A stretch of 37,812 bases of DNA from an uncultured Roseiflexaceae bacterium (GCA_937974195.1 CALJIC010000307.1:1-37812); one strand, 5' to 3'; positions 8,391 through 16,553 are shown, counted from the stretch's first letter. The notes: generated from the letters alone by a model not told the origin. Program-made: numbers and translations.

Positions 8391-8424
8391 GCTTACCCTA
8401 TTTCGTACAACTTTGTCAACTTTG
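8391..8424 (-). promoter_or_regulatory. Candidate promoter and direct-repeat operator for the importer
   Basis: On the minus strand a perfect TTGACA (8419-8414) is followed, 18 bp on, by TAAGCT as a weak -10 (8395-8390). The -35 lies inside a direct repeat, read on the plus strand as CAACTTTG at 8408-8415 and again at 8417-8424, period 9 bp. A direct repeat over the -35 is a plausible regulator site. The same gap serves gudD in the other direction. Confidence 0.45.
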
Positions 8425-8517
8425 GCGGCCCCATCCCCGCCGAATCGGGCCGATAAGGGGTGCAGCGAGGGCGCACACGCGGTCCGCATCTCCCAGGTGT
8501 TGTCGAAGGAGACTCAC

Positions 8518-9789
8518 ATGCGCATCGTCGAGATGCACGTCACGCCGGTCGCGATGGCCGACCCGCCGCTGCTCAACGCCGCAGGCCTCCACGCGCCCTA
8601 CGCCCTGCGCACGATCGTCGAGCTCGTGACGGACGACGGGATCTCGGGGCTCGGCGAGGTGCCGGGCGGCGCCCAGATCACCGCCGACCTCGAGGCGGCG
8701 CGCGAGGTCGTCGTCGGCTGGGACCCGTTCCAGCTCACGCCGCTGTGGCTCGCGCTCGCCGAGCGCCTCCCGTTCGCCCGCACGGGCGGGAGCCGCCGCC
8801 TGGCTCGGACCTACAGCCCGATCGAGGTCGCCTGCCTCGACATCATCGGCAAGGCGGTCGGCCGCCCGGTGTGCGACCTGCTCGGCGGCCGGGTGCGCGA
8901 TCGCGTCGATTTCTCGGCGTATCTGTTCTTCAAGTACGAGGGGTCGGGCGGCGACTCGACGGGCCCGGTGCAGGAGGGCGACTCGGCGGGCCCGTGGGCG
9001 CAGGGCCGCCACGCCGAGGCCCTCGACCCGCAGGGGATCGTGGCGCAGGCGCAGGCGATGATCGCCGAGTACGGCTTCCGCTCGATCAAGCTCAAGGGCG
9101 GCTGCCTCGAGCCGGAGACTGAGGTGGCGGCGATCTTCGCGCTGCGCGAGGCGTTCGGCCCGGATGTCCCGCTGCGCCTCGACCCGAACGCGGTCTGGTC
9201 GGTCGAGACGGCCATCCGCTGGGGCAAGAAGATGGAGGGCGTCCTCGAGTACTACGAGGACCCGACGCGCGGCCAGGAGGGCATGGCCGCCGTCGCCAAG
9301 GCGGTCGACCTGCCGCTCGCCACCAACATGTGCACGGTGTCGTTCGAGGACCTGCCCGGCAGCATCCGGCTCGGCTCCGAGGCGGTGATCCTGGGCGACC
9401 ACCACTACTGGGGCGGGCTGCGGGCCTCGGTGGAGCTGGCGCGCATCTGCCGCACCTTCGGGCGGGGCCTGTCGATGCACTCGAACAGCCACCTCGGCAT
9501 CTCGCTCGCAGCCATGACGCACCTGGCGGCGGCGGTGCCGAACCTGACCTACGCCTGCGACACCCACTACCCCTGGCAGTGGGAGGATGTGATCGTCGGC
9601 GGCCGGCTGCGCTTCGAGGACGGCGCGCTGGCGGTGCCCGACGCGCCCGGCCTGGGGGTGGAGCTGGACCGCGCCGCGCTCGCGCGGCTGCACCAGTGCT
9701 ACCTGAGCTGCGGCCTGACCGAGCGCGACGACGCGTCCGAGATGCGGAAGCGCCATCCGGGGTGGGAGTTCCGGCCGACGAGGTGGTAG
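8518..9789 (+). CDS. gudD: Glucarate dehydratase
   Basis: A 423-residue enolase-superfamily enzyme converting D-glucarate (and usually L-idarate) to 5-keto-4-deoxy-D-glucarate. Family hallmarks are all present: YLFFKYEG; the K191-L-K193 base motif; D222 in RLDPNAVWSVETA; E247 in YYEDPTRG; N270 in ATNMCT; the HHYWGG segment; and H321 in MHSNSHLGISLAAMTH. The N-terminal capping domain is intact. A glycine/serine-rich insert with two copies of GD-S-GPV/W-like phrases (about 141-160) interrupts the usual sequence after YLFFKYEG. ATG 8518 follows GAAGGAGACT; an in-frame upstream start at 8413 has no ribosome site. It is divergent from the importer and convergent with the sensor-kinase gene (12 bp gap). 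Confidence 0.93.
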   Translation: MRIVEMHVTPVAMADPPLLNAAGLHAPYALRTIVELVTDDGISGLGEVPGGAQITADLEAAREVVVGWDPFQLTPLWLALAERLPFARTGGSRRLARTYSPIEVACLDIIGKAVGRPVCDLLGGRVRDRVDFSAYLFFKYEGSGGDSTGPVQEGDSAGPWAQGRHAEALDPQGIVAQAQAMIAEYGFRSIKLKGGCLEPETEVAAIFALREAFGPDVPLRLDPNAVWSVETAIRWGKKMEGVLEYYEDPTRGQEGMAAVAKAVDLPLATNMCTVSFEDLPGSIRLGSEAVILGDHHYWGGLRASVELARICRTFGRGLSMHSNSHLGISLAAMTHLAAAVPNLTYACDTHYPWQWEDVIVGGRLRFEDGALAVPDAPGLGVELDRAALARLHQCYLSCGLTERDDASEMRKRHPGWEFRPTRW

Positions 9790-9801
9790 CCTGCGCGCCC
9801 G

Positions 9802-11223
9802 TCAGCGTGCGGCGCTCCGCTGCCCCGCTGGCGCGTCGTAGAGCTGCTCGGGCTGCAGCGGGAGCTCGATCGTGATCGTCGTGCCCCTGCCGTGCTCGCT
9901 CTCGGCGCGGATCGTGCCGCCGTGCGCCGCGACGATCTGCCGGGCGATCGCGAGCCCGAGCCCCGCGCCCCCGCTGGTCCGCGCCCGCGCCGGGTCGGTG
10001 CGCCAGAAGCGCTCGAAGATGTGCGGCAGGTCCTCGGGCGCGATGCCGGCGCCGGTGTCGGCGACCCTGAGCAGCACGGAGCCCGGCGCCCCGTGCGCCG
10101 GGTGGCCGCGCTGCTCGGCGCTCAGCGTGATCGTGCCGCCGCGCGGCGTGTGCCGGAGCGCGTTCGACACCAGGTTGGCGAGCACCTGGGCCATGCGCTG
10201 CGGGTCGGCGTCGAGCTGCGGCAGGTCGTCCGGGCTGATCACGCGGAGCTCCACGCCCGCCTCCCGGGCCTGGTTGGCGAACGCCGCCGCGGCGTCGTGC
10301 AGGAGGTCCGTCGGGGCCACGAGCTCGCGGTAGAGGCGCAGCTGGCCGGCCTCGGCCAGCGCCAGGAGGCGCAGGTCATCGATCAGCCGCTCGAGCAGAT
10401 CGGCCTCGGCGAGCAGCCGCTCGATCTGCTCGGCGCTCGCCTCGTACACTCCGTCCTGCAGCCCTTCGAGCCGCCCCTTGATGATCGTGAGCGGCGTGCG
10501 CAGCTCGTGTGCGATGTCCGCCGTCATCTGGCGCCGCAGCCGGTCGGCGTCGGCCAGCGACTGCGCCATGCGGTTGAACGCCTGGGCGAGGTCGTCGAGC
10601 TCGCGCACCCCGGCGCCCGGCACGCGCACATCCAGCCGGCCAGACGCCAGCTCGCCGGCGGCGGCGGTGAGGCGCCGCAGCGGCCGGCTGAGCCAGCCGG
10701 CGAACACCACGGAGAGGGTGACGAGCACCAGCACCAGCCCGAGCCCCGCCGCCGCCAGGCTGCGCAGGAACGGCGGCGGCCCGTTGAGCTGGCCCTCGCC
10801 CCAGCGCCCCGGCGGGCCGCTGTGGGCCACCAGGATGAGCGTGCCGACCCGCTGGCCGTCGGCGGTGACCGGCAGGGCCCGCTCGAGCGCGCTGCCCGGC
10901 ACCCGCATCCCGACCTGGAAGGCCGGCGTGGTGCTGGCCACCACCTCCCCTTCGACATCGACCAGCGTGATGTCCAGCCAGGTCTGGGCGGCGGAGAAGG
11001 GCGGCTCCGCCAGCCGCCGCTCCACGCCCGCCCACGAGCGGCCGTTGGCCAGGTAGTAGGCGCCCAGCGCCTCGGCGAACATGCCCACCTGCCCAGGGGC
11101 ATCGGGCGCTGGCGCGGCGCGGGTGAGCGCCAGCGCGGCGAACCCGACCATGCCGCACACGCCGAGCACGATCGCCAGCGCGAAGGCGAACACCATCACG
11201 CCGAATAGCCTGGGTCTGCGCAC
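9802..11223 (-). CDS. Membrane sensor histidine kinase (BaeS-like)
   Basis: A 473-residue two-component kinase. An N-terminal membrane helix (about 8-33), an extracytoplasmic region to about 150 and a second helix (about 155-177) are followed by a HAMP domain (178-230), a HisKA dimerisation domain with phospho-acceptor H239 (IAHELRTPLTIIKG), and a HATPase domain with N354 (ANLVSNALRHTPRGG), the DTGAGIAPEDLPHIFERFWR box and the GGAGLGLAIA lid motif. It lies 15 bp behind the response-regulator gene on the same strand and is certainly its partner. The sensed signal is not evident. Length and architecture are normal for the family. Confidence 0.95.
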   Translation of the reverse strand: MRRPRLFGVMVFAFALAIVLGVCGMVGFAALALTRAAPAPDAPGQVGMFAEALGAYYLANGRSWAGVERRLAEPPFSAAQTWLDITLVDVEGEVVASTTPAFQVGMRVPGSALERALPVTADGQRVGTLILVAHSGPPGRWGEGQLNGPPPFLRSLAAAGLGLVLVLVTLSVVFAGWLSRPLRRLTAAAGELASGRLDVRVPGAGVRELDDLAQAFNRMAQSLADADRLRRQMTADIAHELRTPLTIIKGRLEGLQDGVYEASAEQIERLLAEADLLERLIDDLRLLALAEAGQLRLYRELVAPTDLLHDAAAAFANQAREAGVELRVISPDDLPQLDADPQRMAQVLANLVSNALRHTPRGGTITLSAEQRGHPAHGAPGSVLLRVADTGAGIAPEDLPHIFERFWRTDPARARTSGGAGLGLAIARQIVAAHGGTIRAESEHGRGTTITIELPLQPEQLYDAPAGQRSAAR

Positions 11224-11238
11224 TACCGCCTCGATTCT

Positions 11239-11934
11239 TCAATCGTCCGCGAACTTGTACCCCACGCCGTAGATCGTCAGGATGTAGCGCGGGTGGCGCG
11301 GGTCCGGCTCGATCTTGCGCCGCAGGTTCTTGATGTGGGCGTCCACCGTGCGGTCGAAGCCGGCGTAGTTCACGTCGTAGGCCAGCTCCAGCAGCTGCGC
11401 GCGGGTGAACGGCCGTCCCGGCTCGCGCGCCAGGATCGCCAGCAGGTCGAACTCGGTGGCGGTGAGCTCCACCGGCGTGCCCGCGCGGCGCACGCTGCGC
11501 CGCTGCAGGTCGATCGTCAGGTCGCCGTGGCGCAGCACGGGCGACATGTCGCGCTGGCCCTCGGCGCGCCGCAGCACCGCGCGCACGCGCGCCACCAGCT
11601 CGCGCGGGCTGAACGGCTTGGTGATGTAGTCGTCCGCGCCGAGCTCGAGCCCGATCAGCCGGTCGGTCTCCTCGACGCGCGCCGTGAGCATGATGATCGG
11701 GATGGCGCGCGTGGCGGGGTCCTCGCGCATGGCGCGGGTCACGTCCAGGCCGTCCATGCCGGGGAGCATCAGGTCGAGCACCACCAGCGCCGGCGACTCG
11801 GTGCGCGCCAGGCGCAGGGCCTCGCGGCCATCCCCGCTGGAGATTACCCGATACCCCGCCCGGTCGAGGTAGTCGCGGGCGATCTGGACGATCTCCGGCT
11901 CGTCGTCCACCACGAGTATCGTTCGCGAAGCCAT
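11239..11934 (-). CDS. OmpR/PhoB-family response regulator
   Basis: A 231-residue regulator. The receiver domain shows the acidic pair D10-D11, phospho-acceptor D54 (VVLDLMLPGMDG), T84 and K106 (ITKPFSPREL). The C-terminal winged helix (about 130-229) has TEFDLLAILAREPG, the recognition-helix region FDRTVDAHIKNLRRKI and the closing YGVGYKF wing. It is transcribed with the kinase gene 15 bp downstream. ATG 11934 follows TGGAGC. The small membrane-protein gene 70 bp upstream may belong to the same transcript, with a hairpin between them. Confidence 0.96.
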   Translation of the reverse strand: MASRTILVVDDEPEIVQIARDYLDRAGYRVISSGDGREALRLARTESPALVVLDLMLPGMDGLDVTRAMREDPATRAIPIIMLTARVEETDRLIGLELGADDYITKPFSPRELVARVRAVLRRAEGQRDMSPVLRHGDLTIDLQRRSVRRAGTPVELTATEFDLLAILAREPGRPFTRAQLLELAYDVNYAGFDRTVDAHIKNLRRKIEPDPRHPRYILTIYGVGYKFADD

Positions 11935-11955
11935 TGGGGTGCTCCAGAATGCGGG

Positions 11956-11978
11956 AGGGGCGTAGAGACTACGCCCCT
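11956..11978. repeat. GGGGCG-type intercistronic hairpin
   Basis: A 10-bp stem AGGGGCGTAG/CTACGCCCCT with a 3-nt loop lies between the small membrane-protein gene and the response-regulator gene. It is of the same general type (GGGGCG..CGCCCC) as hairpins at 2452-2469 and 32133-32160. Confidence 0.5.
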
Positions 11979-12003
11979 GCGACCACCACCGCCGCCACGT
12001 ATT

Positions 12004-12450
12004 CTACAGCCGGACCGTGCCGTCGGTGTACGACGTCGGCTGCTCGGGGCCTGGGCGGTCCGAATCGCCCTTGCCCTTGTCGCCTGGGCCGCGCCCGCGG
12101 CCGAAGTGGCGCAGCAGCGCGAACAGCAGCAGGCCGAGCAGCGCCAGCTTCGCCAGCCCGCCGATGAAGAAGAGCGGCGCGAGGAAGAACGGCGGGTGGC
12201 CGTACCCCCGGCCGTGCCACGACCCGAACTCGCCGCGCGGCGCCTGCTGCTCGTAGCGCGGCTGCTCATAGCGCGGCTGCTCGTAGCCCGGCGCCCGCGG
12301 CGCGGGCGGCGCCTGCTGCTCGTAGCCGGCCGGAGGGCCGTACGCGTGCCAGCGCGGAGCCGCTGCGCCGCGCGAGCCGAGCATGAACCCCAGCACAAGC
12401 AGGCCGAGCCCGATCGCGATCAGCCCCAGCTTTCGTCCCTGGCCTTCCAT
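12004..12450 (-). CDS. Small two-helix membrane protein with YEQ repeats
   Basis: A 148-residue protein of no family I recognise. It has a hydrophobic N-terminal helix (about 8-27, LGLIAIGLGLLVLGFMLGS), a Pro/Tyr/Gln-rich middle with repeated PRYEQ/GYEQ units (about 42-72), a second hydrophobic hairpin region (about 88-113, FFLAPLFFIGGLAKLALLGL) and a charged, glycine-rich tail. The ribosome site is near-consensus (AAGGAGGA), fixing ATG 12450. It precedes the response-regulator/kinase pair on the same strand, so it could be an accessory or target of that system; this rests on position only. Confidence 0.75.
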   Translation of the reverse strand: MEGQGRKLGLIAIGLGLLVLGFMLGSRGAAAPRWHAYGPPAGYEQQAPPAPRAPGYEQPRYEQPRYEQQAPRGEFGSWHGRGYGHPPFFLAPLFFIGGLAKLALLGLLLFALLRHFGRGRGPGDKGKGDSDRPGPEQPTSYTDGTVRL

Positions 12451-12576
12451 GTGATCCTCCTTCCGACCTCTGCGGTCGTCGGTCGACGATTCGATGACCG
12501 CAGGATAGCGGAGGATTGTGAAGCGATATTGAAGATGTCGGTGATCGATCTGGGAGGTCTGGCGGGCGGGGACCTT

Positions 12577-13854
12577 CTAGCGGAGCGGGAGCCGCACGGT
12601 GAAGGTGGAGCCCTGGCCCTCAACGCTCTCGGCGGACACCGTGCCGCCGTGCTGCGCGGCGATCGTGCCGACGCTCGCCAGCCCGACGCCGGTCCCGCCG
12701 ATGTGGCCGGACGTGTTGCCGGCGCGCCGGAAGCGCTCGAAGATGTGCGGCAGGTCGTCGGCGGGGATGCCGATCCCGCAGTCCTGCACTTCGATCTGCG
12801 CCCACGACCCGTCCGCCTCCTCGGCGCGCGTCACGCGCACCACGACCGGCCCGCCCTTCGGGCTGTACTTGATGGCGTTCGAGAGCAGGTTCGCGATCAG
12901 GCGCTCGATGCGCGACCGGTCGAACATCCCGACCAGCTCCTCGAGCGGTGTCTCGACGGCCAGCGTGTGGCGGCTGCTGGTCTGCTGGTACTCGCCGGCC
13001 ATCCGCCGCGCCACCGACACCAGGTCGGTCGGCTCGAGCGTGAGCTCGATCGGCTGGTTCTCGCGCACGTGCGCCAGGTCCAGCAGGTCGTTGATCATCG
13101 TGCGCATCTGGATCGCCGAGGCGGCGATCTGCTCGAGCCGGCGCGTCGCCATGTCGCGGTCGTCGAGCCCGGCGGGCTGCGCCAGGCGGCGCTGGAGCAG
13201 CTGGACGTTGCCGGCGATCACCGTCAGCGGGTTCTTGAGGTCGTGGGCGATCAGGTCGAAGAGCTCGGCGCGGGTCTGCAGCGCCTGGTGGGCCTGCTGG
13301 TAGAGCCGGGCGTTGTCGATCGCCAGCGCGCAGCGGTGCGCCAGGTCCATGGCGATCAGGCGGTCGCCGGCCTGGAACTGCGGCCGCTTGGCGGCCGTGG
13401 CGAGGGTGATGGCGCCCACGGTGTTCTCGCGGGCGATCAGCGGCAGGATCATCAGCGAGCGCAGCCCCAGGGCGCGGTGCGTTGTGGCGGGGATGTGCTG
13501 CTCGATCTGGTCCGCGGAGGGCTCCGCCATCAGCAGCGGGCGCCGGGTCTGCAGCGCCTCGGACAGCGGGTGGCCGGGCGGCGGCGCCGGGAGCGGCCTC
13601 TGCAGCGCGCGCAGCTGCTCCTCGTGCTCGTGGTCGGTGCAGGCCACCGCCACCCGCTGCAGCGTCCCGTCGGCGTCGAACACATCGACGAAGCACAGGT
13701 CGGCGAGGCTGGGCACGGCGAGCTGCACCACACTGGCGAGCGTCGTCTGGTAGTCGAGCGAGACGGCGAGCAGGTCGCTGGCACGGGCCAGGAATGCAAG
13801 CCACTTCTTGGTGTGGGAACGGCCGTAGGGCCGCAGGGTGCGCTGTTTCTCCAC
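12577..13854 (-). CDS. GAF-domain sensor histidine kinase (cytoplasmic, orphan)
   Basis: A soluble kinase: GAF domain (about 25-185, with FVDVFDADGTLQRVAVACTD), HisKA with H204 (LIAHDLKNPLTVIAGN) and a HATPase domain with NLLSNAIKYSPKGG, DCGIGIPADDLPHIFERF and TGVGLASVG. No membrane helix is seen. No response regulator adjoins it, so its partner is elsewhere or it feeds the system at 11239. The start is uncertain: the frame stays open to 14145, but that extension translates repeat DNA. I chose GTG 13854, which has CAGGAG 12 nt upstream and gives 425 residues; a more internal start would cut into the GAF domain. Confidence 0.85.
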   Translation of the reverse strand: MEKQRTLRPYGRSHTKKWLAFLARASDLLAVSLDYQTTLASVVQLAVPSLADLCFVDVFDADGTLQRVAVACTDHEHEEQLRALQRPLPAPPPGHPLSEALQTRRPLLMAEPSADQIEQHIPATTHRALGLRSLMILPLIARENTVGAITLATAAKRPQFQAGDRLIAMDLAHRCALAIDNARLYQQAHQALQTRAELFDLIAHDLKNPLTVIAGNVQLLQRRLAQPAGLDDRDMATRRLEQIAASAIQMRTMINDLLDLAHVRENQPIELTLEPTDLVSVARRMAGEYQQTSSRHTLAVETPLEELVGMFDRSRIERLIANLLSNAIKYSPKGGPVVVRVTRAEEADGSWAQIEVQDCGIGIPADDLPHIFERFRRAGNTSGHIGGTGVGLASVGTIAAQHGGTVSAESVEGQGSTFTVRLPLR

Positions 13855-14068
13855 GGTTAGGCAGGGCTCCTGGGGCAGACAGAGTACGTCGGCGTGAGGG
13901 TGGCGCGGCGCCCTCCATGCTACCACGCAAGCAACGATTGTGCCAAGCTCACAGGATGAGCCGCTGCAGATCGGGCGCGGCCACGCGCTCGCGGGCCGCT
14001 CCGCCGCCCCGCGCAGTGGCATAGCTCTTGCCCTCAGCGCCCCGCGATCTGCCCGGCGAGTCGGGGGC

Positions 14069-14220
14069 GGTGACGGGGCGACGGGGTGGTGACGGGGCGA
14101 CGGGGTGACGGGGTGACCTTTGGACGTTGGGATGCATGTGGTCAACCAACCATCGTGTGAGAACCCGTCACCTTGTCACCGTGTCACCTGGTCACCTGGT
14201 CACCGTGTCACCTGGTCAGG
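14069..14220. repeat. Octamer-armed interspersed repeat, copy A
   Basis: A left arm of GTGACGGG-like octamers (14069-14116) and a right arm of GTCACCTG/GTCACCGT octamers (14167-14214) enclose a 62-bp core (14111-14172) containing GATGCAT and GTGTGAGAACCC. The arms are complementary, so the whole element can fold as a long hairpin with the core as loop. A second copy lies in opposite orientation at 16554-16670. The flanking stretch 13855-14068 holds no gene that I can support. Confidence 0.8.
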
Positions 14221-14241
14221 AAGTGAAAGAGCGGAGGGAAT

Positions 14242-15225
14242 ATGAGCGAGATGCTTGACAGGGCCTCGACCGCCGGGTTCGGCGCGACCGAGGTCGAGCG
14301 GGCGATACGCAGCGTCCCCGGCCTCGAGGACGCGGGCGCGCAGGTGTCGCGCGCGATCCACGAGGCGGTGCTGGGCGGCGGCGACCTCACCCGCGCCGTC
14401 GCCGACCTGCTGCACGGCACGTGGCTCGGCCACCCGCTGCACGCCGCGCTGACCGACCTGCCGATCGGCGCGTGGATGCTCGCCGGCGGCTTCGACGCCT
14501 ACGCGGCGCTCAGCCGCTCGCGCGAGGCCGAGTGGGCCGCCGACAGGCTGCTGGCGATCGGGGTGGCCTCGGCGATCCCGGCCGCGCTGGCGGGCCTGGC
14601 GGACTACTCGGCGATCAAGGAGGACGCCGTCGCGCTCGGCATGGCGCACGCGCTGCTCAACAGCGCCGGCCTGGGCCTGTTCCTCGGGTCGCTGTGGGCG
14701 CGCGCCGCCGGCAGCCGCGGGCTTGGGGTGCTGCTCTCGGCCGCCGGGCTCGCGACGATCACCGCCTCGGCCAGCCTGGGCGGCGACCTGGCGTACCGCA
14801 AGCGGGTGGGCGTCAACCACTCCCCGGCGGCGTCCGAGCCGGCCGAGTGGACGCCGGTGCTGGCGGTCGAGCGGCTCGTCGAGGGCGAGGCGCGCCGGGT
14901 GAAGGCCGGCGACGCGCCGGTGATGCTGTACCGCGACGCCGACGGCATCCACGCGATCGGCGCGGTCTGCAGCCACGCGGGCGGCCCGCTGGAGGAGGGG
15001 CGGTTCGAGGGCCACTGTGTCGAGTGCCCCTGGCACCAGTCGGTGTTCGATGTGCGCACCGGCGAGGTGGTGCACGGCCCGGCCACGCACGCGCAGCCGC
15101 TGTTCGAGACCCGCGTGCGCGACGGGCAGGTCGAGGTGCGGCTGGTGCGCAGCGGCGATCTGAAGCTCGGCGCCCCCGAGAGCAACGGCGCGGCCGAGCG
15201 CCAGCGGGCGCGCGCCACGGCCTGA
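14242..15225 (+). CDS. DUF2231-Rieske [2Fe-2S] fusion membrane protein
   Basis: A 327-residue protein. The N-terminal half is a DUF2231-like membrane domain with about four helices, beginning with the typical GHPLHAALTDLPIGAWMLAG phrase (64-83). The C-terminal half (about 203-305) is a Rieske domain with C243-x-H245 (CSHAGGPL) and C262-x2-H265 (CPWHQSVFD), the complete 2Fe-2S ligand set. Such proteins are probably electron carriers at the membrane, but no reaction is known to me. ATG 14242 follows GGAGGG. The next gene starts 12 bp on, and the pair probably forms one transcript. Confidence 0.9.
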   Translation: MSEMLDRASTAGFGATEVERAIRSVPGLEDAGAQVSRAIHEAVLGGGDLTRAVADLLHGTWLGHPLHAALTDLPIGAWMLAGGFDAYAALSRSREAEWAADRLLAIGVASAIPAALAGLADYSAIKEDAVALGMAHALLNSAGLGLFLGSLWARAAGSRGLGVLLSAAGLATITASASLGGDLAYRKRVGVNHSPAASEPAEWTPVLAVERLVEGEARRVKAGDAPVMLYRDADGIHAIGAVCSHAGGPLEEGRFEGHCVECPWHQSVFDVRTGEVVHGPATHAQPLFETRVRDGQVEVRLVRSGDLKLGAPESNGAAERQRARATA

Positions 15226-15237
15226 AGGAGAGTGCAG

Positions 15238-15705
15238 ATGGCGGATCAGTTCACCAAGTCGATCATCGTCGGCGCCGGCGTCGAGACCGTGTACGATCTC
15301 TGGGCCAACTTCGAGAACTTCCCGCACTTTATGAAGAACATCTACGCGGTCACGAAGACCGGCGAGCGCACGAGCCACTGGATCATGCAGGGCCCGCTCG
15401 GGACCAGGGTGGAGTGGGACGCGGAGACCACGCGGCTCGAGCCGAACACGCGCATCGCCTGGAACAGCCGCGACGGCGGCGACATCAAGACCAGCGGGCA
15501 GGCGGTGTTCACGGCGCTGCCGAACGGCACGACGCAGGTGACGGTGACGCTGCAGTACGTGCCGCCGGCCGGCATGCTCGGGCAGGCGATCGCCGACCTG
15601 TTCGAGAAGCCGGAGGAGCGCCTGGAGGAGGACCTGGTGCGCTTCAAGGCCTACGCCGAGGAGATCGCCGGGAGGCGCGGGCGGACGCGCGCCGCGGCGC
15701 TGTAG
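15238..15705 (+). CDS. SRPBCC (START-like) family protein
   Basis: A 155-residue single-domain protein of the SRPBCC cyclase/dehydrase type: a FTKSIIVGAGVETVYDLWAN start, FENFPHFMKNI, a central WDAETTRLEPNTRIAWNSRD and a C-terminal helix with FEKPEERLEEDLVRFKAYAE. The fold binds hydrophobic ligands such as quinones or lipids; the ligand cannot be deduced. ATG 15238 has AAGGAGAG in front; a GTG six bases earlier is less likely. It follows the Rieske gene closely and ends before a terminator shared with the convergent gene. Confidence 0.88.
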   Translation: MADQFTKSIIVGAGVETVYDLWANFENFPHFMKNIYAVTKTGERTSHWIMQGPLGTRVEWDAETTRLEPNTRIAWNSRDGGDIKTSGQAVFTALPNGTTQVTVTLQYVPPAGMLGQAIADLFEKPEERLEEDLVRFKAYAEEIAGRRGRTRAAAL

Positions 15706-15747
15706 GCCCGAGGATGCTGGGGAGGAGCGGCCTCCCACGGACACGGC

Positions 15748-15782
15748 GGAGCGCGAGGGACATGCCCTCGCGCTCCCATTTT
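15748..15782 (+). terminator. Intrinsic terminator, 12-bp stem plus TTTT
   Basis: GGAGCGCGAGGG (15748-15759) pairs perfectly with 15765-15776 around a 5-nt loop, followed by CATTTT. It ends the Rieske/SRPBCC transcript and, lying between convergent genes, may also work for the minus-strand gene. Confidence 0.8.
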
Positions 15783-15796
15783 GCGCCCGCGCCGCC

Positions 15797-16534
15797 TCAG
15801 CGGGCCATGGTGTGCTCGGTCGGCGCGCCGGCCTGCTCCTGGCGCTGCTCCCAGGCCCGCGCGATGCCGACGCCGGTGGCGACCAGCGCGGCGGCTCCGG
15901 CCAGCCAGCGGGCGATGCGCGGCATCCGCCGCTGCGGGGCGCCCTCCAGCCCTTCCGGCATCGCCTCGGGCTGCGCCTCGGGGGCCAGCCGCGCCCGCTG
16001 CGCGAACAGCTCGACCATCGCCTTGTTGAACTTGCGCAGGTCGTGCGGGCCGCGGCTGGAGACCCAGTTCCCCTCACGCACCACCGGCTTGTCCTCCCAG
16101 ATGGCGCCGGCGTTGATCAGATCGTCCTTGATCCCGGGCCACGAGGTGAGCCGCCGGTCGCGCACCAGCCCGGCCGAGGCCAGCAGCCACGGGCCGTGGC
16201 AGATCACCGCGATCGGCTTGCCGGCCTCATCGAACGCCCGCACGAACGCGATCGCCGCATCGCTCTGCCGCAGCAGGTCCGGGTTGACGAAGCCGCCGGG
16301 CAGCAGCAGCGCGTCGTAGGCCGCCGGCTCGGCGTTCTGCACCAGCCGGTCCACCTGCACGCGCTTGCCGGGCAGGAGCGCGTTCATGCCCATGATCTTG
16401 CCCGGGCGCAGCGAGATGATCTCCACCTGCGCGCCCTGCCGCCGCAGCTCCTTCACCGGCGATGTCAGCTCGAGCTGCTCGAAGCCGTCGGCCGCCAGCA
16501 CGGCGACCTTCAGGCCCTCTAGTTTCTTCGCCAT
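15797..16534 (-). CDS. DJ-1/PfpI family protein with C-terminal membrane anchor
   Basis: A 245-residue protein. Residues 1-180 are a DJ-1/PfpI (class I glutamine amidotransferase-like) domain with the nucleophile elbow C112-H113 (AVICHGPWLL), the upstream acidic residue E19 (DGFEQLEL), the YDALLLPGGFVNPD segment and VSSRGPHDLRKFNKAM near the end. Related proteins are stress-linked deglycases or peptidases. Unusually, a tail follows (about 181-245) with a hydrophobic helix at 206-226 (IARWLAGAAALVATGVGIA), which should tether the enzyme to the membrane. ATG 16534 follows GGGAGGAG; a longer frame to 16600 runs into the repeat. It lies downstream of the mutase-like gene on the same strand. Confidence 0.9.
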   Translation of the reverse strand: MAKKLEGLKVAVLAADGFEQLELTSPVKELRRQGAQVEIISLRPGKIMGMNALLPGKRVQVDRLVQNAEPAAYDALLLPGGFVNPDLLRQSDAAIAFVRAFDEAGKPIAVICHGPWLLASAGLVRDRRLTSWPGIKDDLINAGAIWEDKPVVREGNWVSSRGPHDLRKFNKAMVELFAQRARLAPEAQPEAMPEGLEGAPQRRMPRIARWLAGAAALVATGVGIARAWEQRQEQAGAPTEHTMAR

Positions 16535-16553
16535 AGTCTTCTCCTCCCATTTA

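Noticed and set aside
13855..14145. N-terminal extension of the GAF kinase frame
   Set aside because: It translates the octamer repeat (HPVTPSP-like peptides) and lacks a ribosome site; the GAF domain starts after 13854.
14167..14214. Octamer array as CRISPR or VNTR gene
   Set aside because: Eight-base units with no spacers and no coding function; treated as repeat arms.
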